Assembly: GCA_907164885.2 (NCBI GenBank)
Contig: OU015492.1
Location: 191,647,039 to 191,711,038 of the forward strand
Direction of reading: 5' to 3'
DNA length: 64,000 bases
Origin: Dolomedes plantarius
Taxonomy: Eukaryota; Arthropoda; Arachnida; Araneae; Dolomedidae
In this document: positions 23,465 to 34,581 of the stretch, one piece after another
Position numbering within the stretch: position 1 is the first letter of the stretch
Layout of the letters: every line of letters starts with the position of its first letter
Program-made: the position numbers and the translations under genes
Notes under the pieces: generated by a model
Databases searched by the model: none
What the model saw: only the letters and a program-made list of their open reading frames with translations
What the model was told of the DNA's origin: nothing

Positions 23465-24676
23465 CACTGAAGTGCCACTGAATTAGGGATACCTACCTAG
23501 TAACGAGTTCGGCCTACTCTGGCCTTGATAACGGCTGCCACACGACGAGGCATAGATTCAACAAGTTTCTGGAAACGTTCCACGGGAATGGCTTGCCAAA
23601 TATTGGCTAAAGCTGTCCATAATTCAGTAAGGTTCTTTGGTGCTGTGTGATGGCCTTTCACGCCTTGATCAAAAACATCCCAAAGATACTAAATAGGATT
23701 TAAGTCTGGGCTTCTAGGTGGCCAATTCATGACAGAGAAGTCAGAGGAATGCTCATCCAACCAGCCAGTAGCCAACCGGGACTTGTGAGAGGTACAGTTG
23801 TCTTGCTGGAAAACTCCATTACCGTGTGGATAACAGAACAGCATAAACGGATGGAGGTGATCACCCAGCAACTCTACGTACCGAATTGCATTGAGGGAGG
23901 TTGGTACATGCACCAAAGATCCCAAACTGTGCCACGAAAAAACACCCCAGACCATGATTGAGCCACCATGCCCATGTACTGTTCCAGCCAGGCATGCAGG
24001 ATTCATGGCTTCATGAGCCTGACGCCATATTCTCAGCCTCCCGTCGGCGTTAAGTAGTCGGAATCGAGACTCATCACTCCATGCTACTCGTTTCCAGTCC
24101 TCTACACTCCAGTCTCTGTGCTCTCTTGCCCAGGCAAGACGTGCAGCCCGATGTCGAGTATAGAGCAATGGTACTCTAGTAGGTCGACGGCTCCCGAAAC
24201 CCATACGGTGAAGCGAGCGTTGCACAGTCCGTTTACTGACTGTACGACTGGCACCGTCATTAAACTGGGTGGTAATTTGAGCTAATGTTTGGCTTCGCTG
24301 GCTATGTACAATACGCCTGAGCCGTCTCTCACTGCCAAGGCTAATTGTCCTTTGCAGTTTGCCCGATCGCTAGTTTTTTTTCCACCATCCATGTATTCTT
24401 GGTATACTCTTGACACTGTCGACCTTGAAAATCCTAGCTGTCTGACGATTTCGGAAATTGAATGGCCCATGCGTCGCGCACCTACGATTTGTCCGCGATC
24501 GAAGGCGTCTAAATCAGGCAGTTTACCCATACTGGCAATTCCAACAACTCATTCAAACAACCACAGTACGCGCTATATATGCAGTTACCACAGCGCCCTC
24601 ACTTGCGCATACATGATGCGCAGCGCTACACAATTTGCATAGGCTTTGCTATCCCTAATTCAGTGGCACTTCAGTG
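23465..24676 (-). mobile_element. Tc1-type DNA transposon, full length with intact ends
   Basis: A 1212-bp element with perfect terminal inverted repeats of at least 27 bp, starting CACTGAAGTGCCACTGAATT, flanked by TA on both sides (23463-23464 and 24677-24678). Length, TA duplication and coding content fit a Tc1 element. The single transposase gene runs on the minus strand and is disabled (next entry). Perfect agreement of the two ends implies recent insertion, or mobilisation by an active relative. Confidence 0.95.
23497..24530 (-). pseudogene. Tc1 transposase, disabled by a frameshift and a stop
   Basis: The protein starts at 24530 (MGKLPDLDAFDRG). The N-terminal helix-turn-helix region includes ISEIVRQLGFSRSTVSRVYQ. 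The frame is lost after KGQLALAVRD (about residue 70) and resumes at 24225 in another frame with QRSLHRMGFGSRRPTR. The catalytic core shows the first Asp in VAWSDESRF, GGSIMVWGVFSW, the second Asp in GVFQQDNCTSHKS, and WPPRSPDLNPI. There a TAG stop replaces the Glu codon expected in DLNPIE, so this is also the position of the third catalytic residue. The C-terminus follows in frame (YLWDVFDQG ... KARVGRTRY) to a stop at 23497-23499. Two lesions make it non-functional as read; a sequencing error at the frameshift cannot be excluded. Confidence 0.95.
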
Positions 24677-24944
24677 TATATACAAAGCACTTTACCAAGT
24701 TATAGAATATTGCTTTTTAAACCAAGTGCACAATTTTTTATATTTCACTTACAATGGAATTATTGTTTACATTATTCCTCTTATAAACTATCTAATACAT
24801 TCGTAAATGCATAAATGTGTTAAATTTCTGCTATAAGAAAAATCTTCTTTTATGCATCTGCTTTCAGAAGCATTAACCTCTTGAGCTCTTCCAGGTAAAT
24901 TTAATATCAAACAAGATATTGAAATAATGCTCTTGTTTCGGGAA
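24677..24944. other. Spacer after Tc1 element
   Basis: About 270 bp of AT-rich DNA, nothing recognised. Confidence 0.5.
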
Positions 24945-25205
24945 AATGCATCAAGTCGATATGACCAGCCATTCCCTCTTTATCACCTCTTTTTACAATC
25001 CATTCCAAAACGCTATAATTCTTCGCAATCGAGTACTGAAGCTATAAAAAGCAATAAAGCTGCATGCCCAGACACCTTCTCAAGCGGGAAATAAACATAA
25101 ATTATTCAGCCGCAACGTCTTTTACGAAAGCATGCCAGAAATGAAAGTGGTTTGACCTTACTTGTTGGTTTGATACGAGTTTTAAAAATGTTCCTGCCTC
25201 AACCC
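24945..25205 (+). repeat. Dispersed repeat, copy 2
   Basis: Second copy of the repeat at 21507-21763, same orientation, about 3.4 kb away. Similarity starts near ATGCATCA and ends around the GGTTTGAT block. No coding signal. Confidence 0.75.
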
Positions 25206-26377
25206 AAGTGACTTAAACCCTTTAAAAAAATATGTTAGATAAATGAAGAAACATAGAGTCCGGGGGAAAAGCCAATTAGCTTAATTAGGGCTTAATTTTT
25301 GACTTAATATACATAAATTATATGTAAATGGACCCCAAGGGACCCTCAAAAGATATAAATGCAAAGCCCTAGGTGTAGCGTTGTATATATCATGTCGAAT
25401 AAAGTTTGTTTGGGGGTGACAATTTTTCATTATGTCCGTGGTGTTTTATTTCATTAAAATCCAGTTTACAAAACTTAATAATAGTTAGTGAAAGTATAGT
25501 CAAGTCAAGAAAGTAAGGTAATGAAAGTGAAGTCAGTGTAATGCAGATTATATTATAATCCAATGCAATGTATTCCTTTTAAAGATTTATTTTTAATTAA
25601 ACGTGAATTTTTCATTTCATAATATTATGCAATTCAATTAAATTTAACCTAACACACCAGTTAAGTTATTATTACTAAAAGCATCATTGAAAGTAATATT
25701 TTAAATAATTATACCCCAAATGAATATTATACACCTTTTACCTATGGCCTTACTTTAGATATTGCTTTTGCACTCTTTGCACTCAAACTCTTTGCCCCCC
25801 TGGAATATATCCACAATTACTTTTACCAACTCGACGATTATTATTGTAATTTTGCATGAAAATTTTATTACAAATTTTTAGTTCAGAAAAGGAAATATTA
25901 GAATTTTTCCTTTATTCATTAATTTTCTGATAATCATTAAATTTCACATTTTATACTTTTTTAAATCGTGATATCGTTTAAAGCAAGTTTTCGGATAAAG
26001 CCTGCTCTTTCGTCCACAGTTTACATAAAAATAACTCCTCAGTTTTTTTTTTCAACAGACAAGTGAAATTCGAATGACTTTCTGTCCTTACAGCACAAAA
26101 CTGAGCTGTCGTCGTAGATCTTGACCATACTAGCACGCCTAGTATTGCGAGTGAAAAAAGTTAATGGCTGTTGAAAAATTTAAACTCAAGGACTAATTCT
26201 ACATGAAGAAATTTTTTAATAGAACTACCACTAGATCTTCACATTTGAGGGTTTAAGAATTTCACGAGGTCCTATATTGAGGAAAATCCAGGCACATCTC
26301 TTATCTTCGCTAATAATAACTCTTGATACTGTTGACCATATTTAATATCAGCGTAGAGTTAGACTATACTCAGAACT
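25206..26377. other. AT-rich spacer, nothing recognised
   Basis: About 1.2 kb. A less AT-rich part at 25320-25440 contains an AATAAAG and a GT-rich stretch, faintly like a polyadenylation region, but no transcript evidence is visible. Confidence 0.4.
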
Positions 26378-27092
26378 TTAAGGGAACGGTGAACCTTTAT
26401 TTGAGCAATTCTCGTCATTGTAATACTGATTGTGTTATTGTAAAAAATATATATATTTCTATAGATTATTAGTACCAAATTAATTTTTTTCAAGTAAAAA
26501 ATCATTTATGAAGCTTCTAGAAAGTAATTTATAATGGGTAAGTGTAGTAATAAATTTTAAATCTGCTTTTCTCAAAACAGATTTTCCAACGTTTTTAGAT
26601 TTTTTAAATGCTCTATGCTACTTAAGTTTTCTTCAAACTTCATGAAATTGATAAGGAAGAATCCTGATGCTGTTTACAAAAAAACTGGGTATGCATTTTA
26701 CAATTCGACTTCATTAAGGCAATTAAATTTGATTTATAACTTTTCAAAAGGCAAAATTTTGATGAAAATCGGGATGGAATTCAGAAAAAAAATCTCTCAA
26801 AAATTAACTATTCAAGGGATTAAATAATTGATACCCAGATTTGTTTGTTATACAGTTTAAAGAGATTAAAATGCAAAATCGAGGATATATCTCAAAAATT
26901 AAGTAGCAAGGAGCATTTTAAAATTTTGTTTATAAATTTCAAATTTTTAAAAAATCTTAAAATGATAATGAGATTGGAAATTTCTTTTAAGGTATTCTAT
27001 TTATTTATAGTGAAATGTGTATATGTACAAAATTTCGTATCTCTATGATGAAAAGTAAAAAAAGTAAATTTTAATGTCCACAGTTCCCTTAA
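26378..27092. mobile_element. TTAA-flanked non-autonomous element (TTAAGGGAAC ends)
   Basis: A 715-bp segment opens TTAAGGGAACGGTGAACC and closes with the complement of TTAAGGGAACTGTGGAC. The first 10 bases match exactly and about 13 of the first 16. TTAA lies at both tips. Ends resemble those at 6536-7296. The short plus-strand frames inside (26615-26827, 26845-27048) show no transposase motif. Confidence 0.6.
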
Positions 27093-27186
27093 GAGTATAT
27101 TTCATTAATTTTATATTACAGTCTCGAATATTATTGTCTAATAGCCCATACGCGTCTCACACTCACAGAAAGCTAAAATAATGCTC

Positions 27187-27949
27187 TTTTGGGTGCACAG
27201 TATCTTAAAGCTCGATGAAATCACTATAATTATGGACTAATTCTAACCACAAAAACTCAAATAATATTAGAAAAATAAATTTTCTTTCTTTATACATATA
27301 AAGTACATATCTTTAAATATGTCTAAAAATGGAAATAATAAATAAATCGATAAATAATTTTTAAATTAGCAGTTTAGAATTTTATATGATTAACGGCTGA
27401 TTAAAAATCATAAAGTGCTGTGCACATCATAAAATTTAGATATATGCTTACAGAGAATAATCAGTGGTCAGAATACATTTGTAATACATTTACCGGCAAT
27501 GTAAAGCCAAATAAATTGTAAGAAATTTTATTTAAATTAAAAATTGAGCATAAAATCGGAAAACTTAAAAAATTATCACAATTATTTGCATAATTTTCCC
27601 CGTGTAAAAAAAGTATTCCAGAATTGCACATTTTTCTGGTTTTAAAATGTAAAGTACCCAGAAATATACATCTGAGAGAAGTTATATCAGTTTCTTATTC
27701 ATAGTTTAAAAGTAATGTTACACACAAACACAAAATTAACAGTAAATCATATAGAATTCTAAACTGCAAATTTGAAAATTATTTATAGATTTATAATTTC
27801 CATTTTTATATATGACAAATTTAAATATATGCACTTTATGTATATAAAGAAAGAAAATTTCTTTCTCTAATATTATTTGAGTTTTTTTGGTTAGAATTAG
27901 GCCATATTTATAGTCATTTCTTCGAGCTTCAAGGTCCTGTGCCCCTTAA
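27187..27949. mobile_element. Fold-back element with about 200-bp inverted arms
   Basis: Left arm about 27187-27392, right arm about 27752-27949, reverse complements at roughly 80-85 percent by eye. Shared blocks include AACTCAAATAATATTAGA, AAATTTTCTTTCTTTATA and GCAGTTTAGAATTCTATATG (one mismatch on the left arm). The right tip is TTAAGGGGCACAG; the left tip is the decayed TTTTGGGTGCACAG. So it probably belongs to the TTAAGGG-ended group, with much longer arms. A central 360 bp separates the arms. No coding. Confidence 0.8.
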
Positions 27950-28175
27950 GGTATGTGGTATATACAGTATCTAAGCACCGATAAAAGTAATAAATCATTC
28001 TAAACACACTACTGTTATGTAGTGTTCAAGTCAGAACTTTACTGTGGTAAAAAAAAACCTTGTTGTCTAAAATTTAATAGCAAATTTCTAAATGAAATTC
28101 CATTTACTTATTGATTGCAAAATTTCAAATAATCAAATACATTAGTGTTAAACCTATGATTATTGAAAGTTGACT
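27950..28175. other. Spacer, nothing recognised
   Basis: About 225 bp between the fold-back element and the compound microsatellite. Confidence 0.5.
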
Positions 28176-28592
<417 letters not shown>

Positions 28593-29863
28593 AATAAAAG
28601 AACCAAACGGGGTTGATCATTGTGGGACGGTCCAATAGAGACCTCTCTTCATAAAGAGTACAGAAAAGAAATCCAGGCTCTCTCTGTACGAAAGACCCTA
28701 TACGGATATTTCTGTTTGATGAGGGAGCATTTTTGCTACGCTGCAAACTAAGCAACTTAGGCTACACGTAGTCAAAAGCACTCATCCACGAAAAAAGAAT
28801 CTTCATATTTGAATTTCCTTCCTTAGCTTCCAATCTCTGAAAGTTCTCTTCTAGCTTAAGCATACTGCTTCAAAAGAAAACTAATCAAGTTTAAAATCCC
28901 TACCTTACACCTAAGGTCTACGGGTTCATTGGTTTTGACATTTCTGGCACAGGTGAGACAAATTATCCTCAGCGTTAATTCTTGTTATACTCATACTCAA
29001 AAACACACTCAAAAAATGATCTCACTTTTAATATATGCCCTCACTAAAATATGTATAGTTACGTAATCAATTTATGCATCATTTTTTGTGTACACTACAA
29101 TATAATTCTAAAATTAATCTTAACCGTAATAAAGTGCAAATGTTTTTCCCCTAAACTGAAGTTGATTATTCGTTACTACGATGAATATTTGTGCATATAC
29201 ATAACAAGAGTTTAAAATGAAGTGATAAATGTATTACAGTTTAACATTGCATTTGCTTTCTTAACACTATCAGTCTGAAATTATAAAGATGAGTAAAAAT
29301 AAATATGGAAATAATAGGAAGTTATGTAGGAAATCGAAAAAAGAAAAATTTTACAGATGTATTGTCATGTAAAAAAAAGTTCTGACATTATTTATATATA
29401 AGTTATCCAGGAAGTTAAGGATACGTTCCCATGGCTACAGGTTTTTTCCTTATTCCCATTATAGCTACAACTACACGAGATTTTAATTTTTTTCTTATGA
29501 ATGTCTAAGGAAATCTTATATTCTAACGAAAGTCCACGGAAATGAAAACAGATACAGTTGTTGCTCATTTAACGTTGGAACAGGTTTCATCAGATGTACA
29601 GACAGATGTGGGGGAATTTATACATTTTGGAATAAAAGATTGTATTTAAAGTAATTGTAAACTAAATATATCAAAAAATTGTATCATCGAAATGAAAACT
29701 TTCTCCATAGAGTTAAAATTAATTTCAAATTACGAAAACTATCATATGTTTCAGTGGATATCAGAATATGTATATGTTTATATACTAAATACACCCAAAC
29801 ACATACAAATATTTTTATTAAAACACATAAAAGTATTGGAGTTTAATATTGATTATTTATTAA
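28593..29863. other. Spacer, nothing recognised
   Basis: About 1.27 kb. The part next to the microsatellite (28595-28760) is less AT-rich. It contributes to a minus-strand frame that is mostly microsatellite, and gives no recognisable family. Confidence 0.4.
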
Positions 29864-30727
29864 TCTATATATATATAACACAAATCCGCGACTGACTCGC
29901 TGACATGCAACGCACAGACCAAACCGCTCGACCTAAAGGGCTGAAATTTTGCATGCCGATTCTTCTTATAGTGTTGGGGTGCACTAAGAAAGATTTTTGA
30001 AAAAAATTTTCTTAGATTTTTTAAATTAAAATTTTAAGCTTTTTTTGTAATATTCTTTAAAGTTTGCATTTAAAATAATAATCTGAGGGTTATAAAATTT
30101 ATATCACGAGAAAGTTCATAAAAATTCCTTTTTAAAGGGAATCTTTTTCGAATCGTTACCTCCATTTTCTAATTTTGGGGGAATTTTTAAAGATTCATTT
30201 TAGAATTTAATTTATTAAATGCTCATCAGGAGATTTCTTTTCTTTTCATGATACTTTAAATTTATTTTGCACACATTTATTTTGCGTCACATGCATAACC
30301 ACGAAATAAACTGGCAAAAAATAATTAAAATACGGTAAAAGATAAAATTTAACTACTAGACGAATTGAGATGAAAGATTTTAAGAATTTAATTCAAATTA
30401 ATATGTTTTATGGATATTAAATTAAACCTATATATAAAAATTCAATTTCCCCTCAAAGTATGCTTCACCATGACGATAAATAAGTCTCAAGGCCAAACTT
30501 TAAAATTCGTTGGAGTAGATTTAAGAGAATATTGTTTCTCCCACGGTCAGTTTTACGTAGCCTGCTCACGCGTAAGTTCACGGACGAGCCTGTTAATATT
30601 AGTTCCGCCCAGTGAAGAAACAAAAAAATATTGTTTATAAGGAAATCCTCTAAAAAGCAATTTTATTATTTTTTCATTGAAATTATCCTAAAATGTACTC
30701 CGTAGCGAATCACGGGTATTCAGCTGG
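29864..30727 (+). mobile_element. Helitron-derived element, copy C, retains helicase tail
   Basis: An 864-bp plus-strand element. The 5' end TCTATATATATATAACAC follows an A. The 3' end has the hairpin region CCGTAGCGAATCACGGG and the terminus CAGCTGG, where the expected CTAG has one change (CTGG), followed by T. The first about 540 bp match the other three copies. The last 300 bp encode the C-terminus of the Rep/helicase protein. The middle of the autonomous element is deleted, leaving 5' control region, helicase tail and 3' end. Confidence 0.88.
30410..30640 (+). pseudogene. Helitron Rep/helicase, C-terminal helicase fragment
   Basis: A 76-codon open frame. Homology begins at about residue 12: FTMTINKSQGQTLKFVGVDL followed by CFSHGQFYVACSRV. 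These are the last conserved SF1 helicase motifs of Helitron/PIF1 enzymes (TxNKxQGQT and YVAxSRV, the latter with the arginine finger). The Walker A and B motifs and the HUH Rep nuclease are absent. The upstream part of the frame derives from the deletion junction and probably has no protein meaning. The stop at 30638-30640 looks like the natural end, as the 3' terminus lies 87 bp downstream. Although open, it cannot encode an active helicase. Confidence 0.9.
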
Positions 30728-31794
30728 TAAATATGCAAAAATGGGATTAAAAATATTTTAAACGAGTAACTAAAAGTGAAATATATGTGGAAATATTGAC
30801 AGTTCATTCTATTTGTTTTGTTTATATCTATTAAAATAACAAATGGATTAATAACAAAAAAGAGGTCAAAGCAGATAAAACAGATTCCTTTTGTCGGTAA
30901 ATAATATAAATTAAAGTAAGATCTTCATTGCCTGACCGTTATCTCTAAGAAAGATGAGAAAAAGAAATGCATTTCTTTCCCTCGTCTTTCTAGCAAGACA
31001 ATTTTTCTAGCAAGCATATTTTTCTTAGAAATGTGTCTCGCTTAAACCATACTATAAAGAACAGTATTGTTACGACCATATGTTTCGACAAAAGTTAGGA
31101 AATAATAGGCTTGATATAGTAAATTACCGAAAACAGTTTTCTAGACAAACGTCATTTTAGTATTGCAAATCATATGCTGTACTCTTTTACTAAGGAAATA
31201 TATAAAAATGTGTTATCTTTTATATTAATTTTTGTGTTTCAACGGGAATTTTTTTGTTGTAGAAATTATATTGGGCTTACACAAGGAATATTTTCACAAT
31301 GTATAGACAAAATATCATATAAATGAAAGGTGTATATTGCATAGACTATTAAATAAATAGCGAGTTTAATATGAAAATAAGGGTTCATTTGGAACTGTCA
31401 TGACGAAATACAGCAAGGTCTCTGAAATTATTTAAAAATAAAGTTTCTTATTTACCTGCAGTCTTCTGTTTAAATTCAAAACATCTCCTGTCGCTTTTAA
31501 ACGAGAAATATTTTGAATAATTTATCCAAATAATTTATCATAATAAATATCTTCTTTTACAGAATCACCTTGAGCTAAAAAAACATAAACAATGATATAA
31601 ATTTATTATACACTAAGATCCTAGTATATGTTTAGAAATTTTAAAGTGGGGTTATTTAAAAAAGGAAATATGTTGAGATAAAAATATTAGAAAAATATTC
31701 ATGGAACCAAAATTCCAATTTTAGAGACCTTGCAGATCTATACAGGTATTATTTGGTTCTAATTTTTTCTCTTTGTATGAAATTTTCTTTTATA
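30728..31794. other. AT-rich spacer, nothing recognised
   Basis: About 1.07 kb between two transposons, no motif recognised. Confidence 0.5.
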
Positions 31795-33320
31795 CACTGG
31801 GGAAATAAATTAAGAGAATTTGCATATTTTATCGAATTTTATGAAAAGAACTGAACTGAATGTAAAACCACTGCTTCTAGACAAAAATGCAAATCTTGTA
31901 CGTCAAATACGTAAGCGTACACGTGTGTGTAGACGGAGCCAGTAGAGAAACAGGCTTTATAAGCGCGAATAAGTTAAGACGCATTTCGTTCGCTAGCACA
32001 CCTCAGCGAATTTCTTGGTGTTACTTTGCAGCAATCGGTTAGTTTCAAATTATAACAGTAAAAATGAGTAACCACCAACGTTTAGATGATGGAATGAGGT
32101 GGCGAATTGTGGGGAGGCTAGAAGCAGGCCAATCTCAAGTCCAAATTTGTAGAGAGTTCAATTTAACGTCCAGCGTCGTGTGTAACTTATGGAAACCGTT
32201 CCAATATACCGGATCCATCGAGAGAAAGCCTGGACTAGGTCGTCCAAGAGCCATGGCGGCCAGAGAAGATCGCCATTTGTCGATTATAGCGAGGCGTGAC
32301 AGGAGTGCTACAGCTTCTCAGCTCTCTCGTGATTTGTATGCAGCCACAGGAACCCGTGTATAAAGGGTGACTGTTTCCAAAAGACTTCATGAGAGAGGGT
32401 TGTTTGAAAGAAAACCTGCTGTTTGCGTCCCGCTCACTTTTACGAACAGCATAATTCGTTTATCATGGTGCAGAGAGCATAGAGATTGGAGTATGGATCA
32501 ATGGGCGACCGTTCTCTTCACTGATGAGTCCCGGTTCAGCCTAAACACCGATTCTCGCCGTACGTTCATATGGAGAGAACCAAGGACCCGCTACCTACCT
32601 TCCAATGTCCGCGAAATCCGCCATTATGGCGGAGGAGGTTTAATGGTCTGGGCAGGCATCATGTTGGAGGTCCGCACACCTCTCCATGACTTTGAAAGAG
32701 GCACTGTGACTGGTGTGAGGTATAGGGATGAGGTCTTGGAGCCCTTTGTTCGCCTTTTCAGGGGTGCAGTTGGCCCTGAGTTCATTTTAATGGACGATAA
32801 TGCGAGACCACATAGAGCTCTTCTGGTTGACGAATTTCTAGAGAGTGGGGATATTCGCCGGATGGATTGGTCAGCCAGATTTCCAGACCTTAACCCTATA
32901 GAGCATGTCTGGGACGCTCTGGGGAGGGCAATTGCAACTCGCAACCCCCCTCTGAGAACCATCCAGGGAATGAAAACAGCGTTGCTGAACGAGTGGAACC
33001 TATTGCCACAGGAAATGATAAACTGCCTTATTTCAAGTAGGAAATCACGCTGCGAGACCTGTATATCTGTAAGAGGGGACCAAATCCCCTATTAACCCAT
33101 CTATTAACCCATTTTTTTGTTTATTCTGAAATCGCTGTTTCGTACCTTCCGACTCCAACGAGTGTTACGCACGATCATGCGTGTGTATTACAATTATTGA
33201 ATGGTTATTTGTTTTGTATTGTATCCATGTATGTACATTTCAAATTTCATTAAAATCGGTACAGTAGATCTAGAGATAATTGACCAAGTCTGCAAATTCT
33301 CTTAAATTCTTACACCAGTG
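31795..33320 (+). mobile_element. Tc1/mariner transposon with one-stop transposase
   Basis: A 1526-bp element. Left terminus CACTGGGGAAATAAATTAAG, right terminus the complement of CACTGGTGTAAGAATTTAAG; similarity continues through GAGAATTTGCA for about 31 bp with several mismatches. TA precedes the left end; CA, probably a mutated TA, follows the right end. The transposase lies at 32064-33095 with about 270 bp of leader and 225 bp of trailer. It is a different lineage from the Tc1 element at 23465. Confidence 0.9.
32064..33095 (+). pseudogene. Tc1/mariner transposase with a single premature stop
   Basis: From ATG 32064 the frame runs to 33095 (343 codons, usual length for the family), interrupted only by TAA at 32361-32363. 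The N-terminus carries a helix-turn-helix (MRWRIVGRLEAGQSQVQICR; FNLTSSVVCNLWKPFQ) and the GRPR linker (PGLGRPRAMA). After the stop the same frame continues: VSKRLHERGLFERKPAVC, catalytic Asp in VLFTDESRFSL, GGGLMVWAGIM, second Asp in FILMDDNARPHRA, and third acidic residue Glu in FPDLNPIEHVWDALGR, giving a DD34E-type arrangement. It ends SVRGDQIPY. The stop could have arisen by one base change from TCA or CAA. Re-initiation at GTG 32367 would lack the DNA-binding domain, so activity is not expected, but the gene is otherwise well preserved. Confidence 0.95.
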
Positions 33321-34063
33321 CATATTGATACTATAACTTATGATATAATAATGTAACGCTTATTATATGTGTCATTAACTTGTAGTTATCGTTATACCTC
33401 GTCTATATCTCGTAAAAATTAATAACAATATGTTTAAATAACACATTTCACAAATAAAATTACTCGAAGTTTAATTTTCATTTCATTCGTGCTAAATCCG
33501 TCGTTGCACATACTTACAATTTTTATTAAAATTATTATGAAAACGTATTTATAGGACTGTTTCACTAAAGATCACCCCAAATACATTTTTTCAAATGTAG
33601 AAATAATTTGCACGATGTCCAAAAAGTCCCATCAATTTATCAATTATTGTGCTTTAAAAGTATATTAAAAAAAACGGTAAATAATAGCAGTAATATTAGT
33701 TTTTCAATACTCTGAGTACAGCTCTTCTTACACAATAAAAAATATAAAGCTTCTCCTGTGCTAAAATAAGTGTCACATTTGCACATTTTTTTTCAAATGT
33801 TAAATGGGGCCCTTATTTAGAGATAGAGGGAGTATATATCATTTTTTTCCCCGTAATGGGCAATAACGTCGATAAAAAAATCTTAAATTATATTATATTA
33901 AGGAAAATTGTTAAAAAATAGTTCACATTTAGATATTTGGTGATCTTGCAATTGATTATTGATTATTTACTTAACTTTTATATAAAAAAGCATTTTGCAT
34001 TATTTCATACTTATACAGTTTTTATCTTTAACAGAAGATCAGTATTATAAACCTAAAATATTA
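33321..34063. other. AT-rich spacer, nothing recognised
   Basis: About 740 bp, no recognised feature. Confidence 0.5.
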
Positions 34064-34581
34064 GTCTAAAACAGTGATTCTCAAACTCTTTTTTGTCATG
34101 GTACATTTTTAATAATTTTAAAATTTGGTGGCACACTAACAATAAGTTAAAAGAATTTTACTTGGATAATTGATTGATGTATCTATAATACATTTTGTAA
34201 AAATAGCATACGAAATAATTTTCATTGAAATATAAAATGAAATTGCATCACAATGTAAACAAATTTTTATTTAACTACAAATTACATTTGATGCGAAATT
34301 TGAGTGGTTTTTTTTTTAATAACTTCATTTATATTTAGACTTAAAAATGATAATTCTACTCTCATTTCGTGATCCAGATTTAAAAGTCCAGAACTGTAAT
34401 AGTCTAGAGTTACCAGTTACCAGTCTAGAACTGTAATAGTCATGCTCATTGGTTCAGCCAGTCCCCGCTAGGAAGGTAGAACTGATTGAACTACTTGTCT
34501 GACGTCACTTATGCATGGGTATTCGCAGTGGCGGAACACTAAAGTGCCGCGGAACAGTGTTTGAGAATCACTGCTCTAAAA
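34064..34581. mobile_element. hAT-type MITE, CAGTGATTCTCAAAC ends
   Basis: A 502-bp element (34072-34573) with perfect 15-bp inverted ends CAGTGATTCTCAAAC and flanking 8-bp direct repeats GTCTAAAA and CTCTAAAA (7 of 8). This terminus is the widespread hAT (Charlie-like) type. Subterminal GTGGCACACT and GTGCCGCGGAAC stretches are also as seen in such elements. Non-coding. A local duplication of TAGTCTAGA/CCAGTTA units occurs at 34395-34440. Confidence 0.88.

Noticed and set aside
32624..32962. 112-codon minus-strand frame
   Set aside because: Antisense shadow of the Tc1/mariner transposase.
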